From positions 1 through 12,636 of the forward strand of contig CAITQY010000495.1 of the NCBI GenBank assembly GCA_903894655.1: DNA of 12,636 nt. The letters run 5' to 3'. The notes beneath the pieces are model-generated. The model was not told the DNA's origin, searched no databases, and saw only the letters and a list, made by a program, of their open reading frames with translations. Below are positions 1 through 7,712 of the stretch, piece by piece. The stretch's first letter is position 1. The number at the start of each line of letters is the position of its first letter. Source of the stretch: an uncultured Gemmatimonadota bacterium (GTDB lineage Bacteria > Gemmatimonadota > Gemmatimonadetes > Gemmatimonadales > Gemmatimonadaceae). The position numbers and the translations under genes were made by a program.

Positions 1-2
1 CC

Positions 3-74
3 GACAAGTACTGGCGCGCCGCCTGCCCGCATCTCACGCTCCTTTTCGGCGACCGACTCGTAGCAACGTCGTGA
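3..74 (+). CDS. 3' end of an unidentified protein gene (partial)
   Basis: The third plus-strand frame is open from the window edge to a TGA at 72-74 and encodes the last 23 residues of a protein, ending in LLFGDRLVATS. Nearly every codon ends in C or G, as in the genuine genes of this window, while the other two plus frames have Arg/Ser/Pro-rich out-of-frame composition. The fragment is too short to show any domain, so no function is proposed. It could be a chance open stretch; the codon-position bias is the only support. Confidence 0.4.
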   Translation, partial: DKYWRAACPHLTLLFGDRLVATS

Positions 75-170
75 TCCGATGCTCACGACTCATACACAGA
101 ATTCCTGACAGGTCCCGGGCGCGAGCGGCGTAACCGAGATGCCCCGCGTTGTTCGCGGTTCCGCTGGTCC

Positions 171-236
171 CGCTGTTCATTCTTCGCGCTCCTCACCTTC
201 GCGCTGTTGATTCTTCGCGCGGTCAATTCTTCGCGC
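171..236. repeat. 31-bp imperfect direct repeat in the leader of the MBL gene
   Basis: The 19 bases at 171-189 and at 202-220 are identical except for one base (C/G at the eighth position), giving a 31-bp period. The core ATTCTTCGCGC occurs three times, at 179-189, 210-220 and 226-236. The repeats sit 33-98 bases before the chosen ATG at 269, so they could be operator half-sites or slippage products. No regulator is identified. The rest of 75-268 shows no other gene or clear promoter. Confidence 0.55.
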
Positions 237-268
237 CTTTCGCCGTTCCCCCAGACCCCCGCCCTCCC

Positions 269-1201
269 ATGCGCCTCGCCGCCTTTCTTCTGCTCGCCGC
301 CACCGCGACCTCACTGCAGGCGCAGTCTCCTGTCCGCACCGCCGACCCTGCCGTGCGCGGCGTCGCGCTCAGCGAGTTCCCGCGCCTTGTAAAGTTGAGC
401 GACAAAGTCTACGGCTACGAGGAGATCCGGCAGCCCGGTTTCACCACCGTCAGCCTGATCGTGATCGGACGCAACGGCGTGCTCGTGGCCGATGGGCAAG
501 GCAGCGTGCAGGCCACGCAGACCATGCTCGACAAGATCAAGACGATCTCGCCGTTGCCCGTGACGTGGTACGTGGTCGGCTCCGATCACGGCGATCATAC
601 GGCCGGCAACAGTGCGCTGCCGACGAACATCCAGTTTATCGTGCACGCCAACTCGCTGGCGCAGCTCAAGAAGGACTCGGCCGCCGCGGCGGCGGCCAAT
701 CGGCCGGCGGTGGTGATGCCCAAGACCGCCATGACGAGCGACACCGAGACCATCGACTTGGGCGGGATCAGCGTGCGGGTGCGCTTCCTCGGGCGTGCGC
801 ATACCGGCGGTGACCTCATGGTTGAAGTGCCATCGGAGAAGCTGCTGTTCATGAGCGAGGCATATCTCAACCGTGTGTTCCCGGCCATGCGTTCGGCCTA
901 CGGCGCCGAATGGGTGCGCACGATCGACAGCGCCCTCGCCCTCAAGAACGTGGACCGATTCATTCCCGGGCATGGCTTCATCGAAGAGGCGAAGATTTCG
1001 CGCGAGGAGCTCGTCGCGTTTCGCGAATCGCTCGTGGCCGTGATCGCCGAAGTGAAGCGGCTGAAGGTCGCTGGACTCACCGTCGATCAGGCGATCGCGC
1101 AGGTGAACTGGGGCCCGTATGCGAAGTGGTTCCTGGCTGAACAGCAAAGCCCCATCGCGATCCGTCGCTTGTGGACGGAGCTCGATGGGGCCTCGAAGTA
1201 A
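269..1201 (+). CDS. Exported metallo-beta-lactamase-fold metallo-hydrolase
   Basis: A 310-residue protein of the metallo-beta-lactamase superfamily, predicted to act outside the cytoplasm. Residues 1-18 are a signal peptide (MRLAAFLLLAATATSLQA, probable cleavage before QS). The zinc-binding motif is SDHGDHTAGN at 105-114: His107, Asp109 and His110 are present, but the first His of the usual HxHxDH is Ser105. Other expected ligands are His178 (GRAHTGGDL), an acidic residue at Glu197 (MSEAY, where the family usually has Asp) and His235 (IPGHGF). An Ala run at 138-143 lies in the middle of the fold. The ATG at 269 is chosen because it begins the signal peptide; a TTG at 149 would add about 40 low-complexity residues. 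There is no purine-rich ribosome site before it. The substrate is unknown; lactonase, thioesterase or beta-lactamase-like activity are all possible. Confidence 0.87.
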   Translation: MRLAAFLLLAATATSLQAQSPVRTADPAVRGVALSEFPRLVKLSDKVYGYEEIRQPGFTTVSLIVIGRNGVLVADGQGSVQATQTMLDKIKTISPLPVTWYVVGSDHGDHTAGNSALPTNIQFIVHANSLAQLKKDSAAAAAANRPAVVMPKTAMTSDTETIDLGGISVRVRFLGRAHTGGDLMVEVPSEKLLFMSEAYLNRVFPAMRSAYGAEWVRTIDSALALKNVDRFIPGHGFIEEAKISREELVAFRESLVAVIAEVKRLKVAGLTVDQAIAQVNWGPYAKWFLAEQQSPIAIRRLWTELDGASK

Positions 1202-1214
1202 CCTCGACGTAACC

Positions 1215-1243
1215 GCGCGTCACATCAGCTGATCGCGACGCGC
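1215..1243. terminator. Candidate bidirectional hairpin between convergent genes
   Basis: GCGCGTC at 1215-1221 is exactly complementary to GACGCGC at 1237-1243, and the perfect palindrome ATCAGCTGAT (1224-1233) lies inside it. The resulting long hairpin starts 13 bases after the plus-strand hydrolase stop and spans the stop codon of the minus-strand gene (1225-1227). On the plus strand it is followed by a pyrimidine-rich TCCTTTCTC; there is no true U tract on the minus side. The position between convergent genes suits a terminator, but the weak T tract leaves this uncertain. Confidence 0.4.
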
Positions 1244-1572
1244 TCCTTTCTCAGCACACGACCCACCAGGCCGGCAAAGCCGCCGGCCTGCAGGGCTGGA
1301 AGCGCCAATGTGGCCACCAGCACCGCCCAACCCGGTACCGAGAAGTTGCGGCCGATCGTGGCGGCGAATTCCGTGAGCGCAACGCCACGCTCGGCGGCGG
1401 CGATCAACAAGACGGCCGCCGCCAACGCGGCGGAGAACGCGCCGGCACGAATCGCACCCGCCTGCCGGAACATCACGCCGGTGAGCGCGCCCGCGACGGC
1501 CGCGCCCCACACGCCGAGAAAGCGCTGCGCCAAGAATTGCAGCAGCACCGCGCTGATCAGATTCATCCACAT
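1225..1572 (-). CDS. Small hydrophobic membrane protein of unknown function
   Basis: A 115-residue protein with three to four predicted membrane segments at about 4-20, 21-35, 43-60 and 82-104, and a basic C-terminal tail (RVLRKERVAIS). I do not recognise a family or catalytic motif. It is the last gene of the minus-strand cluster, starting 14 bases after the acylase stop codon, so it is probably co-transcribed and may rely on readthrough by acylase-translating ribosomes. The start could be Met1 (ATG at 1570-1572) or Met3 (1564-1566); neither has a recognisable ribosome site. A longer overlapping frame at 1220-1855 on the same strand is Arg/Ser-rich and was rejected as a shadow of the acylase gene. 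Confidence 0.65.
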   Translation of the reverse strand: MWMNLISAVLLQFLAQRFLGVWGAAVAGALTGVMFRQAGAIRAGAFSAALAAAVLLIAAAERGVALTEFAATIGRNFSVPGWAVLVATLALPALQAGGFAGLVGRVLRKERVAIS

Positions 1573-1586
1573 CGTCGGCAGCCCGT

Positions 1587-4121
1587 TCAGCGCGTGAGAG
1601 TGAGCACGGCGCGCGTGTCCGACGCCGCCAGATCCTTGGCGCTACGCGGCGTGCGCACGCTATCCAGCTGTCCGTTGGCCCACATCGCGTAGCGATCGAG
1701 ATAGCGCGTGCTCGCAGGATTGCCGCTTTGCCCGCCGGGGTACACCGCGAGGATGCGCGGCTCCTTGTCCATCTCAACCACCATACGCCAGCTCGCGCCG
1801 AAATTCGCGCGCTTCGAACTGACCGACGGGTTGAGCGTGCCGCGCCCACCGTCAATCGGCAGTTCCGACGCCGCGAAGCCCGTCAGGCGCAGTAGGTGAT
1901 TCGGCTTCGCCGGTGCCACGCGTCCCCATGTCCACGGCGTTTGTGCCGGATCACCGTACTCCGTGACCAGCATATCGTAGGCGGCGCGCAGGGCGTTCGC
2001 GAGAATCACGTTGCGATCTTCGCGCACATCACTCGTGCGACGGTCGTCCCACCATCCGTTGGCCGAGTCGGCCAGCAGCTGCAACAGCCGCGACTCACTC
2101 GGCGTCACAGCGCGCGTGTCCGACTTGGCAGGAATGAATTCGTCGTACAGCATTGCGGTGGCCTGCACCATGGAGGTTTCGAACAGTCGCGCGCCCGTGT
2201 TCACGCGCGTGTACTGCCGGTCCCACGATGACAACAAGGCTTCGGCCGCCTTGAGCGAGCGTGAGGTGTCGCCAGCAGCCATGCGCGCGCGCGCGGCCGA
2301 CACCAGCGCGGGTGCCAGCAGATCGGCGCGCACACTGCCCGGGTTCGTGTGAAAGCCGCGCATCTCGTCCACCGTAACCGAACTGTCGGCGCGAAGCAGA
2401 CGATTGACCTGCAGCGCGCGCCAGATCTCGAAGTTGGGATCGGGGCCGAGGTACAGCGCGTCCTGTTGCGGATCGATCGGCTGCTGATTGGCTGACGCCA
2501 GGTAGCCCTGCGTCGGATTCCGTCCCTGCGGATAGCGCGCCACCGGCCAGTCGCCGATCCAGTCGTTCCTACGCAGTGATCCGTCGCGCACCTCGGTACC
2601 GCGACCACTGTCCGCCCGCACCGGATACCGTCCCGTGGAGCGGATCATGATCGTGCCCGACGTGTCGGCGGTGATGAAGTTCTGCGCCGGCGCTCGATAG
2701 TAGCGCGCCATCGAATCGAGAAATGCCGGCGCGCTCGTGGCGTGGAACGCCGCGAAGTATCCCTCGAGTTCCTTGCCCGACTCGAGCACCGTCCAGCGCA
2801 TCGACAGCCACTCGCGTCCCTGACGCTGCATGGGACCGCGATGCGTGTAGTAGATCGTGTCGGTGTCGATGATATTTCCGGTCTTGCCGCGATACGTCTC
2901 GATGCGCGTGTCGGCGAACTTCGTCATCACGCCGTCGAGTTCATACGCCGTGGGCGCGGCGTCGTTGTCGACCTTTTCGCGCCAGAAGTCCATCACGTCG
3001 GCGCCGGTGTTCGTGGCACTCCACGCCACCGCGCGCGAATACCCGATCGGCACACCCGGCAGCCCGGGAATCGAGACGCCACCGATCTCGATGCTGCCCG
3101 GCACTACGATATGCACTTCATACCAAATGCTCGGCAGCGTGAGCTCGAGGTGCGGATCGCCGGCCAGCATGGCGTGACCGTTCGCCGAACGCGACGGTGC
3201 CACCGCCCAATTGTTGCTGGCGAAGGCGCGCGCCTGTTCGACGGTGGGGTCGGTGTCCTTGAGCCACGACAACGGTGTCATGCCCGTTGTCGCTACGCCC
3301 GGCGTCGAGCGTAGCGAGGCGACCATCCGCACGGCGAGGCTGTCGGGGGCGCCCGGTGCCGGAATCGCCGACAGCGCGACCCGCGCGGCGCCCCGACTCA
3401 CAGGCTGAATCGGCTCCTGCACCGGCGAGTTCTCCTCCATGAGCGCATTCGCGGCGGCTTCGCCGACCAAGGCGCGTGCTTCGAGCAGTTCGAGTTCACC
3501 GGGACCACGCGCCAGCGTGTAGCCCATACGATTGAGCACGTGCACCGAATGCAGCGGCATCCATTCGCGCGGCGCACGATTCAGCAGCTTGTACTCCATC
3601 GGCCACTGTCCCTTGGACAGCGAGCTCCGGTATGCGTTCACGCCCTCGGCGTACGCCAGCAACAGCTTCCCACTTGGCGTGCTCTCACCGATGTCGCGCC
3701 ACTTCCGCTCTGCGGAGCGCGGCATACCGAGCCGACGCGTTTCCTGATCGGCGGACAGGGCGACATCACCGACCAACTCGGTGAGCGTGCCTTCGCCGGC
3801 GCGCGATTGAATCTCGAGCTGAAACAACCGATCGCGCGCCGTGACGTAGCCGAGGGCGCGCATGGCATCGGCATCGGTGGTCGCGAAGATGTGCGGCACG
3901 CTGCGCGAGTCATAGCGCACGTCGACGGTGCCATCGAGCGACAGAATGCGGCGGCTGGCATCCGCCGGCAGATCGTCCACCGCGTTGGCCCAGAGGCCAA
4001 CCGCCGGCGACAGCAATCCGCCAAGCGGAGGGAGCGGACCCGCCCCGATGACGCCAACGTAGGTGGTACCAATGCCAACGGCGGCGCAGAGCGCCGCCGT
4101 GAGCAACCGTCTCGTTGACAT
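1587..4121 (-). CDS. Penicillin acylase family protein (Ntn hydrolase)
   Basis: An 844-residue precursor of the penicillin G acylase/AHL acylase family, which hydrolyses amide bonds of N-acylated substrates in the periplasm. A hydrophobic N-terminus (about 5-27) acts as signal or anchor. The alpha-subunit signature GYVTARDRLFQLE is at 91-103. Self-cleavage should occur before Ser302 in ASNNWAVAPS, exposing the N-terminal Ser nucleophile of the beta subunit. Downstream are the family motifs SATNTGADVMDFWREK, LASANQQPIDP and, near the C-terminus, an SWRMVVEM segment. Length is normal and nothing essential appears missing. The ATG at 4119-4121 is chosen because it starts the signal segment and lies 2 nt after the aquaglyceroporin stop (TGAGTATG), indicating translational coupling. 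The frame stays open upstream to 4565, but that part runs antisense-like through the channel gene. The substrate (beta-lactam, acyl-homoserine lactone, other amide) cannot be inferred. Confidence 0.92.
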   Translation of the reverse strand: MSTRRLLTAALCAAVGIGTTYVGVIGAGPLPPLGGLLSPAVGLWANAVDDLPADASRRILSLDGTVDVRYDSRSVPHIFATTDADAMRALGYVTARDRLFQLEIQSRAGEGTLTELVGDVALSADQETRRLGMPRSAERKWRDIGESTPSGKLLLAYAEGVNAYRSSLSKGQWPMEYKLLNRAPREWMPLHSVHVLNRMGYTLARGPGELELLEARALVGEAAANALMEENSPVQEPIQPVSRGAARVALSAIPAPGAPDSLAVRMVASLRSTPGVATTGMTPLSWLKDTDPTVEQARAFASNNWAVAPSRSANGHAMLAGDPHLELTLPSIWYEVHIVVPGSIEIGGVSIPGLPGVPIGYSRAVAWSATNTGADVMDFWREKVDNDAAPTAYELDGVMTKFADTRIETYRGKTGNIIDTDTIYYTHRGPMQRQGREWLSMRWTVLESGKELEGYFAAFHATSAPAFLDSMARYYRAPAQNFITADTSGTIMIRSTGRYPVRADSGRGTEVRDGSLRRNDWIGDWPVARYPQGRNPTQGYLASANQQPIDPQQDALYLGPDPNFEIWRALQVNRLLRADSSVTVDEMRGFHTNPGSVRADLLAPALVSAARARMAAGDTSRSLKAAEALLSSWDRQYTRVNTGARLFETSMVQATAMLYDEFIPAKSDTRAVTPSESRLLQLLADSANGWWDDRRTSDVREDRNVILANALRAAYDMLVTEYGDPAQTPWTWGRVAPAKPNHLLRLTGFAASELPIDGGRGTLNPSVSSKRANFGASWRMVVEMDKEPRILAVYPGGQSGNPASTRYLDRYAMWANGQLDSVRTPRSAKDLAASDTRAVLTLTR

Positions 4122-4123
4122 AC

Positions 4124-4870
<747 letters not shown>

Positions 4871-4876
4871 GGCCGG

Positions 4877-5260
4877 TTAGTTCGGCTGACGCGCAGCGGC
4901 GAACGGGAAGGCACCCAGTCCTTCGGCTTCCATGGTGCCGGTCATCTTGTCCTTGTCGTTCATCACGCCGGTGCCACGGATCTTGATCATCTGGCCGCCC
5001 ATGTCGTAGGCGAAGCCGAACATGATCGTGTCGCCCTTCACCACGCCATCGAAATTGGCGGTACCGAGCTGCGATTCGGTGGTGCCCGACACGGAGTCAC
5101 CCTTTTGCGTGACCGTCATGAGCGACTGCATCGACTGGCCCTGCGCGTCGATGGCGACGTTCCACTTGCCACTGAAATCGGCGAACATGCGCTGGGCCGC
5201 CACGGCGGTCACGGACAACGCGATGGCGGCCGAAACGACGGCCATACGGATCTTGGTCAT
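4877..5260 (-). CDS. Exported small beta-rich protein of unknown function
   Basis: A 127-residue protein with a signal peptide at about 1-22 (MTKIRMAVVSAAIALSVTAV, then AAQ). The mature part begins FSGKWNVAID and consists of alternating short strands and turns (VTQKGDSVSGT, FDGVVKGDTIMFGF, DKMTGTMEAEG), which resembles a small lipocalin-like or beta-sandwich domain seen in exported proteins of Gemmatimonadota and Acidobacteriota. No catalytic residues are evident. It is the first gene of the minus-strand cluster, so the promoter should lie in 5261-5420. The ATG at 5258-5260 is chosen for the signal peptide; an upstream start at 5305 would add a Pro-rich stretch. No strong ribosome site is visible. 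It could be a periplasmic carrier or accessory protein, but the sequence does not say so. Confidence 0.75.
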   Translation of the reverse strand: MTKIRMAVVSAAIALSVTAVAAQRMFADFSGKWNVAIDAQGQSMQSLMTVTQKGDSVSGTTESQLGTANFDGVVKGDTIMFGFAYDMGGQMIKIRGTGVMNDKDKMTGTMEAEGLGAFPFAAARQPN

Positions 5261-5420
5261 GATGAGAGATCTGAAAGGTGGGGGAGGACGCTCAACGGCG
5301 ATCAACCGGGGTCCATGGGGTAAAAGGTATCACCGGTACGGCGGTTTGCGAGCGGGGGTGACCGGCGACAAGTTGCATCCGCGGGCCCGCCCCGAGCCTC
5401 CTACCCCACAGCACCCGTTC
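5261..5420. promoter_or_regulatory. Divergent intergenic region, presumed to hold two promoters
   Basis: This 160-base gap separates the start of the minus-strand acylase cluster from the plus-strand PepSY gene, so both promoters should be here. I could not find a convincing -35/-10 pair on either strand. It contains a purine-rich run (GGTGGGGGAGGACG at 5277-5290) and a perfect ACCGGT hexamer at about 5332-5337, neither of which identifies a regulator. Confidence 0.35.
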
Positions 5421-5987
5421 ATGCCCACACCTGCTTTTTGGCGCCGATGGCATCGGTGGATTGGCGCGCCGGCCGCGCTGTTCCTGATCTTCGCCTCCGT
5501 GACTGGCGTACTGGTCGCCGGAACCGAGTTCTTTGGTGAAGACGAAGCCGTTCGCGAGGCGAATCGCACGTTGGTGAGTGCCGTGCACACCGACTCCCCG
5601 CCTGACGCGTGGATGGGCGCGATCAACGCCGCCATGACGAGTGCCGCCAAGGAGGCCCCCGGAGCGCCCATCGACAAAATCGCGATTGAGCTCAAAGGAC
5701 AGGCGCCGGTGATCACCATGTCGCTCGGCACCAAAACGGGCGGCGAAGACCGGCGACTGCTGTTCGATGCCCGAACGGGAAAATTCCTGCGGAACGACGG
5801 GTATGCCGACAAGCCGTTCATCAATCGCGTGCACAGTGGCGAAGTGTTCGGCGATGGGGGACTCGTGGCCTCGATGCTCTGGGGACTCGCGTTGCTCGCG
5901 CTCAGCGTGAGCGGCGTCACGCTGTACTGGCGGCTGGCCGGCGCCAACCGTCAGGGGCGCACCGGGATCACGCGCTGGTTCTTCTAG
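5421..5987 (+). CDS. PepSY-domain two-helix membrane protein
   Basis: A 188-residue inner-membrane protein of the PepSY-associated TM type. A first helix at about 12-34 follows the basic start FWRRWHRWIG, whose His11 matches the RxxHRWxG motif of the family. A periplasmic PepSY-like segment (about 40-130) contains the ending LLFDARTGKFLRN. The second conserved motif, NRVHSGEVFG (His138), precedes the second helix at about 148-171. The paired His residues in such proteins are often linked to heme or redox-partner binding in iron-uptake or reductase contexts; that role is inference here. This is a short form compared with the roughly 400-residue four-helix PepSY proteins. The ATG at 5421 is the first Met in a sensible position. 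Its TAG stop overlaps the stop of the convergent transporter gene. No TonB receptor or ferric reductase partner is adjacent. Confidence 0.8.
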   Translation: MPTPAFWRRWHRWIGAPAALFLIFASVTGVLVAGTEFFGEDEAVREANRTLVSAVHTDSPPDAWMGAINAAMTSAAKEAPGAPIDKIAIELKGQAPVITMSLGTKTGGEDRRLLFDARTGKFLRNDGYADKPFINRVHSGEVFGDGGLVASMLWGLALLALSVSGVTLYWRLAGANRQGRTGITRWFF

Positions 5988-7138
5988 ACCGACGCGTGGT
6001 GCGTTCGGCGTCGCAGCGCAACGCTCACCAACGTGCCGCCCACGAGCGCGACGGCGTAGCCGTAGGGGACGAATGCCGCGGTGAGCCCGCAGGCGACCGC
6101 GAAGACCAACCACGCCGGCGTGTGGCGCAGGTCGCGTACCAGGAGCAGCACCGTGGCCGCCTCGACGAGCAGCAACGTCCCGAGAATCGGACCGGGAAAG
6201 AGCCGCTGAAAGGCGGCCGGCTCGCCCACGAGCAGCAGCCCGGACAGCACAAGAAAGGTGCCGTAAATGATGCCGCTGGCGCCGGTGCGGGCGCCGAAGG
6301 CGTAGTGCCCGGCGATCCCGCCGGAGCCGTGGCACACCGGAATGCCGCCCAGCGGTGCGGCGAGGAGATTCATGAGGGCGTAGGTGGTACCGATCCGACG
6401 CACACTCAGCGGCTCGCGCTCGGGGAAGAGATCGGCGACCACCTGTTTGGTGGCGAGTACCGAATTGCCAAGCGATAGGGCGAGCTGCGGGAGGGCGAGC
6501 AGCAACGAGGCCCGGGCGAACTCGGTGGGCGTGGGCCAGCGCGCGGGGAGCGCGGGGAGGCGGACGCCGAGGGGCAGCGGGGCGCCGGCCGGCCAGGTTA
6601 CGGCGGCGACGACCAGTCCCAGCGCGAGGACCACGAGGGCGGCGGGGATGCGATGACTTTCGCGTAGCACGAGGATGATCGCGAGGGCGACGGCCGCCAG
6701 GAGCCAGCCACGAGCGCCGTCGGTGGGAATGAAGCGCGTGAGGGCGAGCAGGGCGAGCTGTAGCCCAAGCCCGACCTGAATACCGCGCACGACGGGCGTG
6801 GGGACGGTGCGCGCGATCCACTCGAGCGCGCCGGAGCGGGCGAGGACGAGCATCACGACACCGACGATGAGGCCGCCCGCGGCGAGGAGCGGCGGCGCGA
6901 GCTTGCCGGCGATCGCGATAGCCGCCATGGCCTTGAGGGGCTGCACCGGCATGGGGAGCCGGTACGCGAGTCCGGAGGCGATCTGGAGGGCGCCGAAGAC
7001 CACGAAGGCCGTGGTGGCGTCCATACCGGTGGCGACGACAATACCGACGAGCAACGGCAGGTCGGTGCCGAGATCGCCGAAGGCGCCGGCGAACTCGGCG
7101 CGGGTGAAGCGGAGGGGGTGCGGAGTCAGCGACGTCAT
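5984..7138 (-). CDS. MOT1-type molybdate/sulfate transporter
   Basis: A 384-residue polytopic membrane protein, roughly ten to twelve helices, matching the MOT1 molybdate transporter family, which is distantly related to SulP sulfate permeases. Diagnostic motifs are EFAGAFGDLGTDLPLLVGI near 15-33, LPMPVQPLKAMAAIAIAG at 61-78, and the second-half repeat ending in GGIPVCHGSGGIAGHYAFG at 264-282. It most likely imports molybdate, possibly sulfate or tungstate; the sequence does not decide the anion. The ATG at 7136-7138 places the first motif at the usual distance; a TTG at 7160-7162 in the same frame would add eight residues. No ribosome site is visible. No molybdenum-cofactor gene or ModE-like regulator is in the window. 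The gene converges on the PepSY gene and overlaps its stop codon by 4 bases. Confidence 0.85.
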   Translation of the reverse strand: MTSLTPHPLRFTRAEFAGAFGDLGTDLPLLVGIVVATGMDATTAFVVFGALQIASGLAYRLPMPVQPLKAMAAIAIAGKLAPPLLAAGGLIVGVVMLVLARSGALEWIARTVPTPVVRGIQVGLGLQLALLALTRFIPTDGARGWLLAAVALAIILVLRESHRIPAALVVLALGLVVAAVTWPAGAPLPLGVRLPALPARWPTPTEFARASLLLALPQLALSLGNSVLATKQVVADLFPEREPLSVRRIGTTYALMNLLAAPLGGIPVCHGSGGIAGHYAFGARTGASGIIYGTFLVLSGLLLVGEPAAFQRLFPGPILGTLLLVEAATVLLLVRDLRHTPAWLVFAVACGLTAAFVPYGYAVALVGGTLVSVALRRRTHHASV

Positions 7139-7192
7139 GACGGAGCGGTCGACATGCCGCAACTTAGGCGCGCAGCCGCTCGACGGAAGCGC

Positions 7193-7690
7193 TCAGTGCC
7201 GAGCGGCACAACGAATCACGCGACAGGTATCGATGCGCTGCCACGCTCTAGCCAGGGCCGCGAGTGCCGCGAGGACACCGGCTTCGGCGAGGGCGCGCGG
7301 TGTGGCAAACGCTTCGTCGAACTGGAATACGCGACGCGGGCCGTAAAACGGCGAGACTGAGATGGCGAGCAGGGTAATACTAAGCGCGTACGACCACCCG
7401 CGCGTGGTGCCAAGCATTCTGCGTACGAACGCGACTGCCCATCGTGGACGAACACCAGATCGCCGCCGATGCCGTCGGGATCGCACGGTGCCAGCGCGAA
7501 GCCCAGGTACAAGCGCGCGTCGTGCACGATGCCCACGGAACAGCAGGAATGTCGCGGTCGCCGCCATCGCCACGAGCACCACATCGACGCGTGAGACTTC
7601 GCGGGGCGGAACATCGGCGATGCGACCGGAACGGGCGGGTGTGGTCACGTCCTGCGATAGATTAATACGTCGCAAGTCACGCAGCACCAT
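7193..7690 (-). pseudogene. Small membrane-protein gene with two compensating frameshifts
   Basis: Two minus-strand frames together read as one roughly 165-residue protein. The first part (about 7690-7539) ends in VDVVLVAMAATATFLLF. A shift near 7537-7538 leads into VGIVHDARLYLGFALAP, extending the same hydrophobic helix. A second shift near 7438-7440 returns to the first frame, giving AVAFVRRMLG and two more hydrophobic segments, WSYALSITLLAISVSPFYG and AGVLAALAALARAW. Within 7441-7536 the first frame becomes Arg-rich with A/T third positions, while the other frame has the G/C third positions of real genes. One extra base near 7537 and one missing G near 7438 would explain both shifts. The start at 7690 is uncertain. 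No family is recognised. It may be a decayed gene or two sequencing errors. It lies 54 bases upstream of the transporter on the same strand. Confidence 0.55.
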
Positions 7691-7712
7691 GCCCACCAGA
7701 TCGACCGCCTCC

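Noticed and set aside
149..268. N-terminal extension of the MBL hydrolase from a TTG start
   Set aside because: It would put about 40 low-complexity residues before a clear signal peptide beginning at 269.
680..693. 14-bp perfect palindrome GCCGCCGCGGCGGC
   Set aside because: It falls in Ala codons of the MBL gene and is expected from GC-rich Ala runs.
311..1147. Long open frame antisense to the MBL gene
   Set aside because: His/Arg-rich composition without motifs; opposite a well-supported gene.
2282..2296. Alternating CG dinucleotide run
   Set aside because: Short, inside the acylase coding sequence, and explained by Arg/Ala codons.
5292..6821. Long minus-strand frame across the PepSY and transporter genes
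   Set aside because: Arg/Pro-rich throughout, overlaps two recognisable genes in other frames.
7362..7712. Plus-strand upstream extension of the flavoprotein
   Set aside because: Arg/Thr/Ser-rich, lies before the Rossmann motif, and is antisense to a stretch with good coding bias.
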